Notes: a model not told the origin generated them from the sequence alone. 64,000 nt of DNA from Amanita rubescens (GCA_015039365.1 WION01000179.1:45490-109489), one strand, 5' to 3'. Positions 46,501-58,161 are shown, counted from the first letter of the stretch. Made by a program: numbers and translations.

Positions 46501-49145
46501 CTAAGACCACATCCCACTTATCCTCGCCTTGACTGTAATTCCATTAGGACCCAAGTCCAGCACCTTCAGCGCCTCATTCTTCTCCCCCTTCCTCCAACCC
46601 ATGACGAGCACCTTTGCCTCAAGAGGCACAATCCCCGCATCCTTCGTTCCAACTGTAATGTGTAACCGCTCCCGTTCCTCGTCTGGCAACTCCTTCACAA
46701 ACTCCTTCGCAAGCTTATATGCTCGCCCGTCTTCTCCATCCTGTTTGCCGTCGAGTTCAAACGGAATGACGCCATCCACAGTAAGCGCCATAACCCTCCC
46801 ATCCCACACGACATTCATCACTCTCAAACCAAACATCGCACCCGCATTCTCGTTCACGAGCTTCTCACATCTCTCCCACAACAATTGAGAAACCGGCAAC
46901 TCTTTACGGTGTACGATCGTCACGTGAGGTTTAAACGCCAACCGGCCCTTCTTCAAATGCGCCCAAAACTCGTCATTGGACGACGCAAACACGGGCTCCA
47001 ACATCGTCTCTAGATCGATATCCGGTAAAAAGGCGTAATACCGCGCTGTGGTGCCAGTAGACCGTGGCTCAACGGGGGGAGGATCAGGCTTCTTAGCCTT
47101 CTCCGCAACCTTGTAAGCCTTGACTTTCTCGATCCCCTCCTTCACCTTTTCCTCGCTTGGCATAGTCAGACCAAGCTCTTTTACGATACCGTTTACGGCA
47201 CGACGCACGCTTTCTTCCAACCCTTCGCTTATAGGCATGTCGATGATCGCGTCTACTTCTGAAGGGAGGAGATCCTCCGACTCTCTTATGAATCTCCAAA
47301 TCACGTCTTCGTATAGGTTGGAAGAGAGAGAGGGAGAGGGAGAGGGGGGACGCGCTTGTGGGGGTGCGCGGAGGGTTTGGTGGTTAGTCCCTCGTGAACG
47401 GACGCGTTCAGCGCATGTGGTGAAGATCGTAGCGGGGGGTTGGGAGGAGGAATCCCAGTGAAGAGCAAGGAGCCTAGCTCGGGAGGTATCCTCGTCAGCC
47501 GGATCTGGGTCGTTCCCTGCTTTGGAGGCTTTTTTCTTTTGTTTTTTGAATAGGTTGAAAGATTCTTCGCGTAGAACGGTGCGGTGTTGGCGGAGGTGGT
47601 TGTTTCTTTGCAGAGAGAGTTAGAGTTTTAGCTAAAAGAGTACGCATATAGTACGTACTTGTCTGCAATGACGACATCATGAGACTTTAACAACTCCATC
47701 ACGTTTCTGACAAAGGCGGGACCGGCTTTTTTGGCGCGAACGTCGTCACTTTGAGTGTGTCCAAATTTGAAGATGTGAGCGAGGGCGACTGAGACGGCGG
47801 TTTTTCCGCACCCGGGAATAGCAATTGGAACAATGATCGTTTTCGTGAACCGAGGCTGGGGTTGTTGTTGTTCGACTTTTGGTTCCTCAGTTACTTTCTT
47901 CCCGTCGTTCGATGCCAGCCACACCAAAAACATCTCCCTCGTCTTGATAATCCCCTTGTTATGCTGATACTGCTCAAACGCTTTCGGATTCTGTTTAATT
48001 TCCTTGATAACCCAATCCACATAAACTTTCGTCTCTGGCCGAACCATCTTTGACCTTGACAATTTACTCGGATTCATAGTCCCGTTTTTCGCATTCATGG
48101 TTAGGAGGGATTTTGTTACTTCCCTCCAATCGCGGTACATGAGGTAGGGTTCGTCGAATTTGATTTTAAAGAAAAAGGTTGAGCCGGGGGTATAAGGTAA
48201 CATGCCCGCCGTGGCTTTATCGGCACGGGAGGCGGATGCGGGAGGTTCCGTGATATGGGTACGGACGACGAATCCTTCTAGTGGTTCGCCTTCCCAAGTT
48301 CCGGTCTTGCGGATATCGTCTGTGAATGAGCGGACTTTTGAGATCGAGTCCAGCGTGATGTATTTTGTCTTGATGAATCCCCATTCGTCGGCAAAAGCAT
48401 CTACGGCCTCTGGAGGGAGGGTATAGAATTCTTTTGTGCAGGTGTTGATGCCGTGGAGGTATAACCCTGTTTTGCCTGGTGGGTATGGAAGGACGTGTTC
48501 TTCGAACGAGTCATCGCAGAGCTATAGGGGTTAAGGATGAGTTGGAAAGAACAAAACACGACGATGACGCGTACCTCGGCAACTGCGGTCCAGTTGTTAT
48601 CCCATAAATGCTTTGCGAGATCTGCCTCTGTCTTTTCTTTTTGTTCCAGATAGCGTTTCAGCCAGACATCACCAACCAGAGCGTGAGCTTGGCTTTGTCC
48701 TGTGACTGGACCAAGGGAATGTTTTGAAGTAACGACAAGCTTTGATGAAGAGAGTGCAGCGATAAAGATAATGCATCCATTTGATTTGAGAGAGAGAATG
48801 TAAGGAGAGCGAGTATGAGACTCGAGAAAAGACCACTAAAAGTAGAGTGAGAGTTGAAGGATGAATAGTAACGAAATTACTGACCTCAGTCCAAGGAACT
48901 TCTCCGATATTGAAAAACTTGTCGTATCCACGTACGACGATACGGTCATCGATGGTAAAAAGACCACGAGCGTAAGTTGGAAAAGGAGAAGGAATATCGT
49001 AATATTTGAATTCGTTCATCTTCCAACTACGAACTAGAGTTGTTGGTTCTGCTGGTGCTGGATAAACTGCAGATTTTACGAGTTTTGGAGAGCATTTTTC
49101 GAGTGCGACGAGAGCCTCGATGAGTTGAGAGTCAGAACGAGACAT
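46501..49145 (-). CDS. TRL1: Fungal tRNA ligase (ligase-kinase-CPDase)
   Basis: Joins tRNA exon halves after intron removal and, in the unfolded protein response, HAC1-type mRNA. Minus-strand exons: 49145-48885, 48835-48575, 48521-47659, 47605-46501 (introns 49, 53 and 53 nt). Ligase active site is LKSNG (about 48790, Lys adenylated), with GYDKFFNIGE before it and EGFVVRTHI after. The polynucleotide kinase P-loop is GCGKT (about 47810), with QSDDV following. The cyclic phosphodiesterase domain has two HxT motifs, KPHVTIVHRKELP and LHITVGT. The start MSRSDS at 49145 is preferred over the upstream in-frame Met, which would overlap the divergent ATG18 start. Two partial copies of this gene lie at 30480-30720 and 44484-44750. 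Confidence 0.95.
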
Positions 49146-49179
49146 GAACCGGTGAGTCAAGCTAACTCCGACCCTCATC
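49146..49179. promoter_or_regulatory. 34-bp gap between divergent TRL1 and ATG18 start codons
   Basis: The two predicted ATGs face away from each other 34 bp apart, or 46 bp if ATG18 starts at 49192. There is no room for a conventional promoter plus two leaders. Transcripts must overlap, or one gene must start further inside. Confidence 0.6.
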
Positions 49180-50750
49180 ATGGTCAACGACATGCTCTTT
49201 GCAAACTTCAATCAAGATTTTTCGTACGTTTATAACTCTCAAACAAATATAATTCTAATAACTTTTAAGATGTATTTCAATTGGTACTCGCAAGGGATAT
49301 ACCATCATCAATTGTGACCCATTTGGTAGAGTCACTTCAACTACCGATGGTGCACGCGGAATCGTAGAAATGCTCTTTACAACTTCACTTTTGGCTCTCG
49401 TAGGCGCTCCAGATCAACCTCAATCAAGTCCAAGGAAGCTTCAGATCGTCAATACCAAGGTGAGCCATCCAAATCCTACTAGTTTACATTACACTCATTG
49501 GCAGCAAGCGCAAATCCGTCATCTGCGAGCTACTCTTTCCTTCATCTATTCTCTCTGTCAAGATGAACAGGAAGACTCTAGTTATCGTGTTGGAAACCGA
49601 AATTTATACATATGACATTTCCAACATGCGTCTTCTTCACGTTATCGAAACTCCCCCAAATCCTGACGGTGAGCGTCCTCTACCTGACTTTCTGACTCGT
49701 TCTCATCGTACTTTTAGCTGTTTGCGCTCTATCACCGTCTGCCGACAACTCTTATCTTGTTTACCCCTCCCCCGTTCCCTCACCATCTACTTCCCTCTCC
49801 GCAACATCCTCGGCACCAACACCCCCATCTACCTCACCACCCCAGAACGGCGACGTCCACATCTTCTCAACCCGCTCCTTAACCGTCGTCAACGCCATCC
49901 AAGCGCACAAAACGCCTTTATCCTTCCTTTCCATCAACTCAACAGGCACCCTTCTCGCCACAGCCTCGGAAAAAGGCACCGTCATCCGCGTATGGAACAT
50001 ACCCAGTGCAGAGAAACTATACCAATTCAGACGGGGGACGAGGGAAGCAGTGATATATTCTATGAATTTCAACCCCATGTCGACGCTATTAGCGGTTAGC
50101 TCGGCACATGATACGGTCCACATATTCAAGCTGGGAGTGAATAAAGGAAGCGGGCCATCCTCGTCGTCGTCGGGTTCTGGAGCGACGAGTCCGCCGGATT
50201 CGGTGGATAGTCGGGAAGAGTATGAGGGTGGGTACGAGGCAATGTTGGAAAAGGAAAAGAAGAAGACGAGCGTATCGTAAGTGGCAGTGAGCGCGCGTAA
50301 CGAATTTTGGGTAATTGACGAGTTGTTATAGATCGATTTTGAGGAGAAAGTCGTTGCAAATGACCAAGACACTCGGGCATTCGGTGGGGGAGTATTTACC
50401 GCCCACGTTGACGGAGATGTGGGAGCCCGTACGAGATTTCGCATACTTGAGGTTACCAACCAGCGGGACGCGAAGCATCGTCGCGCTAAGCCCGTATGTT
50501 TCAATCTTTCACAACATTTCTCCAACTCACGGCTCTTTAGAACCATGCCTCAGGTGATGGTTATTTCATCTGAAGGATACTTTTATCTATATAACATCGA
50601 TCTCGACAACGGCGGTGAATGCGCCCTCGTCAAGCAGTACAAGTGGGTACCTTACTCCGATTATCATCACGCAATCTAACCTCTCCCTCTAGTCTTCTTG
50701 ATTCCACTGATGATAGTAATGGTACGTCGAGCAGACGAGTTGGAGATTAG
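49180..50750 (+). CDS. ATG18: PROPPIN autophagy protein Atg18
   Basis: WD40 seven-bladed beta-propeller that binds PtdIns3P and PtdIns(3,5)P2 at autophagosome and vacuole membranes. Seven exons: 49180-49223, 49270-49459, 49509-49668, 49718-50276, 50332-50493, 50541-50642, 50693-50750 (424 aa). It begins with FANFNQDFS and continues with [20 protein letters not shown]. The blade with [15 protein letters not shown] and [13 protein letters not shown] follows. The lipid-binding motif is FRRGT (about 50027). Later blades read [11 protein letters not shown] and [21 protein letters not shown]. An Ser/Gly-rich loop with SSSSGSGA sits in the usual membrane-contact loop position. Every join is supported by conserved sequence. 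ATG 49192 is an alternative start. Confidence 0.95.
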
Positions 50751-50821
50751 TTCGAGTTGTATTACTAGTAGCAATAATATATTAGTTTCCTAAATAAGTA
50801 ACTCTCCCTTTTACCGTCATC

Positions 50822-53055
50822 ATGGACGACGAAAGCGCTGAAATTGAGTTGGTGAGCAATCATATCCGCGTACTAGACATCTTCTGAAAGTACCGCCCAC
50901 AGCTCGAACAGAACATTAACAAAACTCACCAAATCTCACGACGAATGATATGTACGACAATTTCTTGTTTTCACCCGACGCTGAACGGATCAGCCAGCCG
51001 TTCTCGATAGCTTTGATACCCGACTGGCAAAACTTGAAAAATCCATTCTGCCACTGTATACCTCGGCTCAGGTACTCACTCGTCGAACTCAGAGTACGTG
51101 GCGTGACTCTGTCCCTCTATCGGAACAACCGCTGACGCTTCATCAGATATTGACAAGACCCTATTGAAAATCGACGAAGTAGGAAGCCAAAACGAAGATC
51201 TAGACGCAGAAGAAGCCCTAATCTTACGCGGGTGAGTCTCCACCATCCCCTCTTCATCCCGTTATCTCACTAGCCCTCCAGACCCCAACCAGGCCAGCTC
51301 GACACGTACAAATCCGCCATCGAACGTCTCAACGCTCTCATCACCTTCAAATCCCCATCATCAGACCATCACGACGCCCCCGCCCGCCTCGTCGAAACCG
51401 GCGCCAAGAAGCTAACACTTCTTTACACCAAACTCGTCGCGGAAGGCTCCTCTGGGTCTCCCCCAGGAGGAACATCCATCGAATTCACCATCTTGCCCTT
51501 CCCCGCTGATCTCCTCGCCTCTCTACGTCCTCTAGTCTCGTTTTTGAGGACCTTGCCTTTACCGGCAACTCACCCAACCCACCCCGCCGCTCAAGGGATC
51601 CGCTCCGTCCTCGTCGACGCCCAAAAAGGGTACGCAGACATGCGCGGAGCGTGGTCCAAAAAATGTCTATCACCCCTCGCCAAAAACGTCGTAGACGAGG
51701 CCACCTCTTACAACGAAGGAGGGGGCAGCTACGAAATCGGCAGCTCCACGACAAAAGCGAGAAGAGACGGTGTCGAAGCGGGCAAGTCGTTTGGGAAATG
51801 GGTCGAGTTGGTCTTGACCGTTGCCGAGGACGAATATAACCTCCTTTGCGATTTGGCTCCATTGACGTCAGGACAATTGGTCGCACAAGCTTACGGGGCG
51901 TTGCTCTCGCCGATTTTGGGACTCTTTGGGACGACGCTGGGGTCGTTGATTGGACTTATCAAACGATCGTTGCATAAACACACTTTTTTGGCTTTATCGA
52001 CGTACGAGGCCCTCCTCAAGCTATTACCGAGATGGGAGAGTCTCCTCAATCTACGTGAAGGAGGAGGGGGGAGCAACGAAGTCAAGGAAGGTCTAAACTC
52101 GTTGAGGGCGGTCTGCCTTCGGAGCTTCCCGGAACTTATCGCGGATATCAAATCGGGCGCAACGTCAAAGAACAATGCCGGTTTGGCAGAATATACGGGA
52201 GCCGTGACGGATTTCACGCAATCAACGGTGACCTACCTCTCCAAACTCCCCATCGTCAAAGGTGCCGTAGGATCCGCCCTCCTTTCTCTCGGAGACGGAA
52301 ATTGGAAAATGGGAGAAGGCGTGCAAGTCGGAAAAGGTTCCAAATTACCGCTAGGCGGGGAAGGAGGAGATGCCGAACAAACCATTCTGGAACATTACAT
52401 TCACGACGTGATCACTACGACCATCGCTTCTATCACGGCGCTTTCGAAAGCTTCTAGGAGACCGCCTGTAGCGGGGACTTTTTTGATCAACAACATTCAT
52501 TACCTCAACGCCCATCTTTTGCAATCGCCTTCTGACCCGAGTTTACCTGGGATGATGGCCAAACCGACTCAGGATCTCCTCGCGCGCAATCAACGTACGG
52601 CGAAAGCGGGATATTTTGATTCAAATTTCGGGCCTTTGATGCAAGCCTTGTCGGATGACCCAAAGGAGGGACGAACGGCTGGGAAAGAGCGTTTTACGAG
52701 GTTTTATGACTTGTTGGAGGAGGTTTTGGAACGACATCGCGTTGTGCGGGTTTTGGATATGGATGAGTTGTCTGAGCTTGGGAGAGAGGGTATCGCAGAG
52801 GAAGCGTGCAAATTGGTCGTACCCGCTTTTAGAAGATTCGTGCAACGGATGAAGGATCGCGAGTTTAGTAAGAGTAAGTTGCGTGGTTTTTTTATCCCGG
52901 GATTCATTGACTAAAACATCTCCTTTTAGATCCTCAGAAATGTACGTGTATCATTGATTGGACCAAGAAAATACTCTTATATATATGCATAACTACTAGA
53001 TATCAAAATGTCGCCGGACGAAGTAGAATCACAATTAAAGAGTATATTTAATTAA
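50822..53055 (+). CDS. EXO70: Exocyst subunit Exo70
   Basis: Tethers secretory vesicles to the plasma membrane by binding PtdIns(4,5)P2 and Rho GTPases. Seven exons: 50822-50851, 50903-50951, 50998-51093, 51147-51231, 51282-52873, 52930-52941 (12 nt), 53000-53055. It begins MDDESAEIEL, then NKTHQISRRM, FDTRLAKLEKSILPLY, LLKIDEV and ARLVETGAKKL, all typical. The C-terminal half is the Exo70 helical-bundle domain (FLINNIHYL). It ends with YIKMSPDEVESQLKSIFN (shown in parts: SPDEVE, LKSIF). Without the last two introns the ORF would stop at 52914 and lose the conserved tail, so I favour splicing. Its stop overlaps the stop of the convergent F-box gene. Confidence 0.93.
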
Positions 53056-54950
53056 ATATAACCTTGCACGAACTTGATTGCGTTTTCTTCATCCACGACA
53101 ACGCCAACCCAAGGCAATTCTTCATCAAGCCTTTTCCACATGTAATCTTTAACAAATTGCACTTTACGAAGTTTTTTACAATGTTTCCTCCACGCCGCGA
53201 GGTATCCGAGGACTTCTCGCGTGGGACCGGCTTGCGGGCCCAACGTCGACTCGGTTCCAAACCGGGGTGGTAAGACGGGATTTCCGGGAGGAGATTTATA
53301 TGACGTCGGAGCGAGCTGGGAAGGTTGAGAGAGGAAAGCGTGGAGGCCCGCGTGGGCGTGGTGGTGCTGTTGTTGTTGTGCCTGGAGGAGGGCGTTGGCT
53401 GGAGCGGCGACAGGACCCGCCGCAGCACCGACGTACACGAACCTTCTGGTGTGTAACGTCGGCATGGGGCGCGTCAACTTGTGAGAGATATGTAAGATCG
53501 GTGAAGGGGGGAAAGCGAGATCTTCAAAATTGGTAGAGGTAGGTTGGTTGCCGTATGCGGCGATAAAGTGGGGCCGTGACGTTGACGTCGGTGGAGGAGA
53601 AGATTTGGGAGATGAAGGAGGTGGGAAGGCATAGCTGTAGAGAGGATTGTAGAGTTGGAACGTGTGTAGGTCCGGTAGTTTGAGAAGGAACCTCGCTCCG
53701 AGGCTTAGTATGCTATACTGCAGGGAGAGTTGAGTACAAAAACTCAAATCCCTTGAATTAACGTGGTGACGTACCTCGCTCGGATGCCCTTCGTCGTACA
53801 AAATCTTGAGCTTTCTCAACTTTGGAAAGAAATCCGTCGTCGGATACATAATCTCCTCGTCCCACTTTCTTAGCGGTAGACTCAACGACTCTAATCCCGG
53901 CGCGACTTCTTTCAAATCCGGCAGAACCGTAATGACATCAATGGACTTTTTATCGTCATCCCGAAACTCGATGTGAGTCAGGTTGCGATAGGTTGCAATG
54001 TCGAGGATGGAGGTGTGCGGACCAGAGTAAATGGAGAGGTGAGGTAGGGCGTGAGGGTGGAGGGAGCAAAACGGAAGTCGGTTGGCGACGGAGAGACGTT
54101 CTATGGTGGGGACGGTATTGAGGAAGACGATGAGAGGGTCGACAAGCCTGGTACGGGCTGTGTTGAGGTCTGCAGGCCAAGCGTACTGGGCCGGCATACG
54201 GACGGAGAGATCTGTGATGGGGGGTAAGACACCCCTGGCTAGATTGTTGAAATAAGATGCGGATTCGTGACTCCAGTCAATGTGGAGGACGCGGATGGTG
54301 GGGATGGTTGCGAGGCGAAGAGCGTAGCGGACGCTGGGCGCGAAATGGTCAAGTTCATTCCTGACATTCCACAAGGCTAATCTCTTGATTGGAGAGGTAG
54401 GGAGGACGTCCAGAGCATTGAGGTCCTTTGATTTGACAGGAAGGAAGCAGTCGTAAAAAAAGAGATTTTCGAGGAGGGGAAAGTTTTTGATTATCGAGTA
54501 AACTTGAGGTGGGAGGTTAGCATTGTGAAAGACGAGTTCTGTTAGGAGAGAAAACCGAGAGACATGATTTGCGATTCTGGTGTAGAGTGCAATTGAAGCG
54601 AAGAATTGAGGAGGACGTGGGTCATCTGGGTCGTTGGCTGCTGGATGAGCCGAGTCGACGTTACCGTCTGGGTCGACTAGTGCTATAGATGGGTCATACC
54701 GAGAGAAAGCAGTTTCACTGAGGTAAGAAATTGAGAGTACGAGTGATTCTGGTACGAGTGCGAGCGCGTCGTTCCAATAACCGATATTAGCCAAGAATTG
54801 TTTTGGTTCCCTGTAAATTATATCTCGATACAACGACCGTAATGCAATAGAATGAAATTCTCTGCAAACAAGCGCTGCTCGAAGAAGGTCTGATGGTTTT
54901 AAAATCCTTGAAAAGACGTGGCCCCAAATTTCAGCTGGAAGTTCTGACAT
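53052..54950 (-). CDS. F-box / leucine-rich protein
   Basis: Putative SCF substrate receptor. Starts at 54950 with an F-box (SELPAEIWGHVFSRI, LLRAALVCREFHSIA), then leucine-rich repeat-like segments through about residue 400, then a Ser/Pro/His-rich stretch and a conserved-looking end (WVGVVVDEENAIKF). The frame is open throughout (632 aa), but 53718-53774 (57 nt, GTACGT..CTGCAG) has perfect splice ends, is a multiple of 3 and interrupts a leucine-rich block; I think it is an intron, giving 613 aa. Its TAA (53052-53054) overlaps the EXO70 TAA (53053-53055) on the other strand. Confidence 0.8.
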   Translation of the reverse strand: MSELPAEIWGHVFSRILKPSDLLRAALVCREFHSIALRSLYRDIIYREPKQFLANIGYWNDALALVPESLVLSISYLSETAFSRYDPSIALVDPDGNVDSAHPAANDPDDPRPPQFFASIALYTRIANHVSRFSLLTELVFHNANLPPQVYSIIKNFPLLENLFFYDCFLPVKSKDLNALDVLPTSPIKRLALWNVRNELDHFAPSVRYALRLATIPTIRVLHIDWSHESASYFNNLARGVLPPITDLSVRMPAQYAWPADLNTARTRLVDPLIVFLNTVPTIERLSVANRLPFCSLHPHALPHLSIYSGPHTSILDIATYRNLTHIEFRDDDKKSIDVITVLPDLKEVAPGLESLSLPLRKWDEEIMYPTTDFFPKLRKLKILYDEGHPSEVRHHVNSRDLSFCTQLSLQYSILSLGARFLLKLPDLHTFQLYNPLYSYAFPPPSSPKSSPPPTSTSRPHFIAAYGNQPTSTNFEDLAFPPSPILHISHKLTRPMPTLHTRRFVYVGAAAGPVAAPANALLQAQQQQHHHAHAGLHAFLSQPSQLAPTSYKSPPGNPVLPPRFGTESTLGPQAGPTREVLGYLAAWRKHCKKLRKVQFVKDYMWKRLDEELPWVGVVVDEENAIKFVQGYI

Positions 54951-54986
54951 CGTCGTCGTCGTCGTGGGAGAAGTTACTAAGTAAAA
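54951..54986. promoter_or_regulatory. 36-bp gap between divergent F-box and NF-YB start codons
   Basis: A (GTC)n-containing spacer separates two outward-facing ATGs. As at 49146-49179, leaders and promoter elements must lie within the neighbouring coding sequence or overlap. Confidence 0.6.
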
Positions 54987-55470
54987 ATGGCTTCAGACGC
55001 TTCCACTCCAGTACAAGCAAATGAAAGTCCAGAACCTGCTCCCATCACTGACCAAGAGGTCGGTGAATATAGAGAACAAGATCGTTTTTTACCTGTTAGT
55101 TCTCAAGTTATTCGACTTTTAGTACTAGCTCACTTCCCACTAGATCGCTAATGTCTCTCGTATCATGAAATCTTCCGTACCCCCTACCGCAAAAATCGCA
55201 AAGGACGCAAAAGAATGCGTCCAAGAATGTGTATCCGAATTCATATCCTTTATCACTTCAGAAGCAGCAGAGAAATGTCAACTCGAAAAACGAAAGACCA
55301 TCGGCGGAGAGGACATTCTCTACGCCATGGCAACCCTCGGTTTTGATAATTACTCAGAAACCCTTAAAATTCATCTCGCAAAACTTAGACAACACCAGAG
55401 CACCACCACCGCCGCTCAAGCGGCAACGCTCTCCACGAGGGAACTACCTCAGCGGGATATGGACGATTAG
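54987..55470 (+). CDS. HAP3: CCAAT-binding factor subunit NF-YB / Hap3
   Basis: Histone-fold subunit of the CCAAT-binding complex, which pairs with NF-YC/Hap5 and recruits Hap2. Two exons, 54987-55094 and 55144-55470, phase 0, intron 49 nt. The core reads [17 protein letters not shown], then [52 protein letters not shown] in parts and LAKLRQ, which is the standard NF-YB domain. The short Gln/Thr tail ends at DMDD. Length about 144 aa, normal for fungi. Confidence 0.96.
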
Positions 55471-55507
55471 TTATATATTTTGTTATGTAGCCAATCAAAC
55501 TTGTCTC

Positions 55508-56136
55508 ATGTCCACCACCACGAACAAAAAACTCCCTCCTTGGGCACCATTTGCCTTTATCGCAGGTGCATCCGCTGCGCTTATCGTCCCTCTGTTCTGG
55601 TTGCGAAGGCAACGTGGCCGTGCACTAGCTCATCAAACTCAGACGACTCTCGCTCCCACTGCCCTCTCTGCTGTCCACTTTGCTCGCGGCTTGCGCGCGC
55701 CTACTACATCTGCATCCTCTCCAGCCCCGGAACCTACAGAATCTTCATCTGAACATCCATCCCTGTTCACCGCCCTCTCTCACGCCGACACGTCAACGGC
55801 TCTTTTCGCCGCAAAAGCCTTTGGAATCGCAACGCTCCTCGTTGCTTTGGGCGGGGTTGGGATAACGTGGACTGTAAAAACAACGATGGGCGTTGATAAC
55901 GTGCGTAACACTCGTTTTCTTTTGTCAATTTTACCAACTCTATACTTTAGATGCACGATTTTGGTTGTCTCGCAAAACAGCTGGTCCAAACTCACCTACC
56001 CAGCCTCTCCGAAAACCTTTACCGGATACCTGAAACCCCGGACGAGCACATATCTGATCCGGAATTAGAAAATTTGGTAAAACAATTAGATAATGAATTA
56101 ATACAAGAAAATAAACTAAGAAATAAATTTAATTAA
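55508..56136 (+). CDS. TMEM242-like two-pass membrane protein
   Basis: Two exons, 55508-55900 and 55951-56136 (192 aa), phase 0, intron 50 nt. Two predicted membrane segments: PFAFIAGASAALIVPLFWL near the N-terminus and AFGIATLLVALGGVGITW around residue 110. These are followed by the family-like GV..MHDF block (TMEM242 proteins read GV.SMNDF at this point) and an acidic coiled tail. In animals TMEM242 helps assemble the mitochondrial ATP synthase c-ring; applying that here is inference. It starts 37 bp after NF-YB. Assignment is from motif spacing only. Confidence 0.7.
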
Positions 56137-56284
56137 ATATCATATAGTGTAAAATAATGAAAATAACAATACTTTCAAAAATAATAATTGCAGGGAAATT
56201 TTGGGAATAAACTAGCAGTTAACCTGTGCTCTGCACGGTCATCATATTTGGCAATGTGATTGTCTGGACTCTGCTAGGGATTGG

Positions 56285-56440
56285 CTTGGGTGAACCCCTG
56301 GGTATCCAGATGCATACCCACACCCACACCCTGTGACATACCCATACCCTCACTCTGTATGGGTTTGGATCAGGGTACATGGCAAGCTGACCCATACCCA
56401 CACCCACTTCCATACCCACACCCACACCCTTATGGGTTAG
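56285..56440. repeat. Low-complexity CCCACAC / CATACCC repeat
   Basis: Irregular runs of TACCCACACCC and CCCATACCC, with the complement TATGGGTTTGG inside. It is not a canonical telomere unit. No gene seen in 56137-56680. Confidence 0.7.
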
Positions 56441-56679
56441 GCCCCTTGATGAAGGTAATGATATGTGTAATACAAGTTAATTAAAATTTTAAATGAAAAA
56501 GAAAAGAAAAAACTAGTAATTGAAACTAAGGTGAGTACCACCTTCCCTTTTGGCCTTTCCTTTGAAGCAAACAGGACCAGGAGTCTCCTTCCCCTCCATT
56601 CCTTTCTGACCCCTCTGTCCCTTTCCTTTGCTGGCTGACAGAGAACATCAGGATTTCGGCAGGGGCCTGCTATAACTAG

Positions 56680-57130
56680 ATAGTTCTTATCAACAATTTC
56701 CACGCTGCAATTAGCAGATAAGACATTATCAGGGTTTATCTACTTATCAAAGAGTTGTAACAAAGGATCAGGCAATGGTATAATACCTGTCATTCTTGTA
56801 GGATGTGATCAATAAATTTCTGTCTGCAGCTGCTGTATAAGACATTATTAGGGCTTACAACCCATTTATCTGAATTTTATTGGAAGGTCTTGACCTGATA
56901 CCTGTCTGATACATGTATTGAAATTCTTGCAGGAAGTAATCCATAATTCCTAGTCTGCCACTGCTGCATATAATATTATCAGGGATTATCACCCTCTAAT
57001 CAGAATTGCATTGAACTGATACATTCCATGACACTCTTTCAGAAGGTGATCAACAATCCCCACTCTGTGACCAGGGTGTCAGACATTACTAGGTCTTACC
57101 ACTTGCTTACTTTCTCAATTGTCTCAGAGG
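56680..57130 (+). repeat. Diverged tandem repeat of about 80-130 bp with splice-like spacing
   Basis: Units share a core of GATCAA.AAT, CTGC.GCTG, AGACATTA..AGGG and a Pyr-rich CTTG.AGG end. At the unit joins I read AG-ATA-GT (56680), AG-GAT-GT (56802), AG-GAA-GT (56933), AG-AAG-GT (57043) and AG-AGG-AT (57128). No coding exons could be attached. Confidence 0.5.
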
Positions 57131-57660
57131 ATGACCTACTGATACATTCAGGTACTCAGGATTGAGCTCAGATATCATTAGTATTGATACTATGTGAAAT
57201 GGTACTAACATGATTGTCTCTAAGTATATATGTATTATGAAAAGAGTGAGAAAATCCTTCCTAGTAGCAATGAGTTTGCTAATCTGATCATTCAGTTAGA
57301 ATGTGATGGAACTTCAACACTGATCGTCCAAAGTCGCAGATAAGACTAATGAGGACCACTTACACACATGTGGTCCCTGGTTAATTTGGATGGGTTGCTC
57401 CCCCAAGGAGTTGGTGGCACTTGTACTAAGAGACAATGAAGTTGATGCTTGAATAGACCCAAACGACGGTATTGGATGTCACAGGATGAGCTGTATGATG
57501 TCACTTGAGCCTCATCTTGAGCAGATCTCTGAGACCATCCGCCATCCCCAACAGGCTTGCTCTTTGCTTCTTGTTTCCCACTACTGAAGAAGGCAGTCTA
57601 GACACTGCCTGTTATGATCACATCAATCTCCACCTACAATGTGTCCACGCTATGAGCGCT
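57131..57660. other. No gene seen
   Basis: Non-coding, interspersed-repeat-like sequence between the tandem repeat and the LTR of the second Ty3 element. Confidence 0.35.
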
Positions 57661-58161
57661 TGACAAAGTAGACTAAGTCCAACGGACAAGTCAAACAATA
57701 GGTGAACGAATAAGCTAAGTGATAAGACGACTAGAAGAAGTCTTATCCTTGAGAGTGATAATGAACGGAGTAGAAACAATGTTCTTTAGGCGAGATGAGA
57801 TGTGATATTGACAAAGACAAACTAAGTCGAACTTAAGGTTCGACATTACAGTACATCGGTTTATATACATGTACAGAAACACAGCCGTATCGTAAACAGA
57901 ACAAAGGCGATAGCAAGTATAGGTAAAACAGGAGGCATAGGGGATGGTACGCGTATGAACAAGGGACTGGGCATAGGGTAAACAGAATGGGGATTGATAA
58001 GGGAATGAGGTAGTCCGTTTGATGAACATAATGGGGATGTGACGAAGGGGTAGGCATATACGAAAAAGTAAGCATGTCCGACGTGTCATGTAATCATAAT
58101 GTAGGAGTCCATACCATGTTTGTAACACTAGCTCTCCTCTACGTTGTTGACCACAACAACA
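57661..58161 (-). repeat. 3' LTR of the second Ty3 element (outer end approximate)
   Basis: Minus strand starts TGTTGTTGTGG at 58161, 16 bases after the third-ORF stop, and resembles 6669-7156 (GGAGAGCTAGTGTTACAA, ACGTCGGACATG, TTCGACTTAG). The outer end is a guess at the TGACAAAG near 57661. Confidence 0.55.

Noticed and set aside
51485..51886. Minus-strand Arg-rich ORF within EXO70
   Set aside because: Shadow of a conserved coding exon on the other strand.
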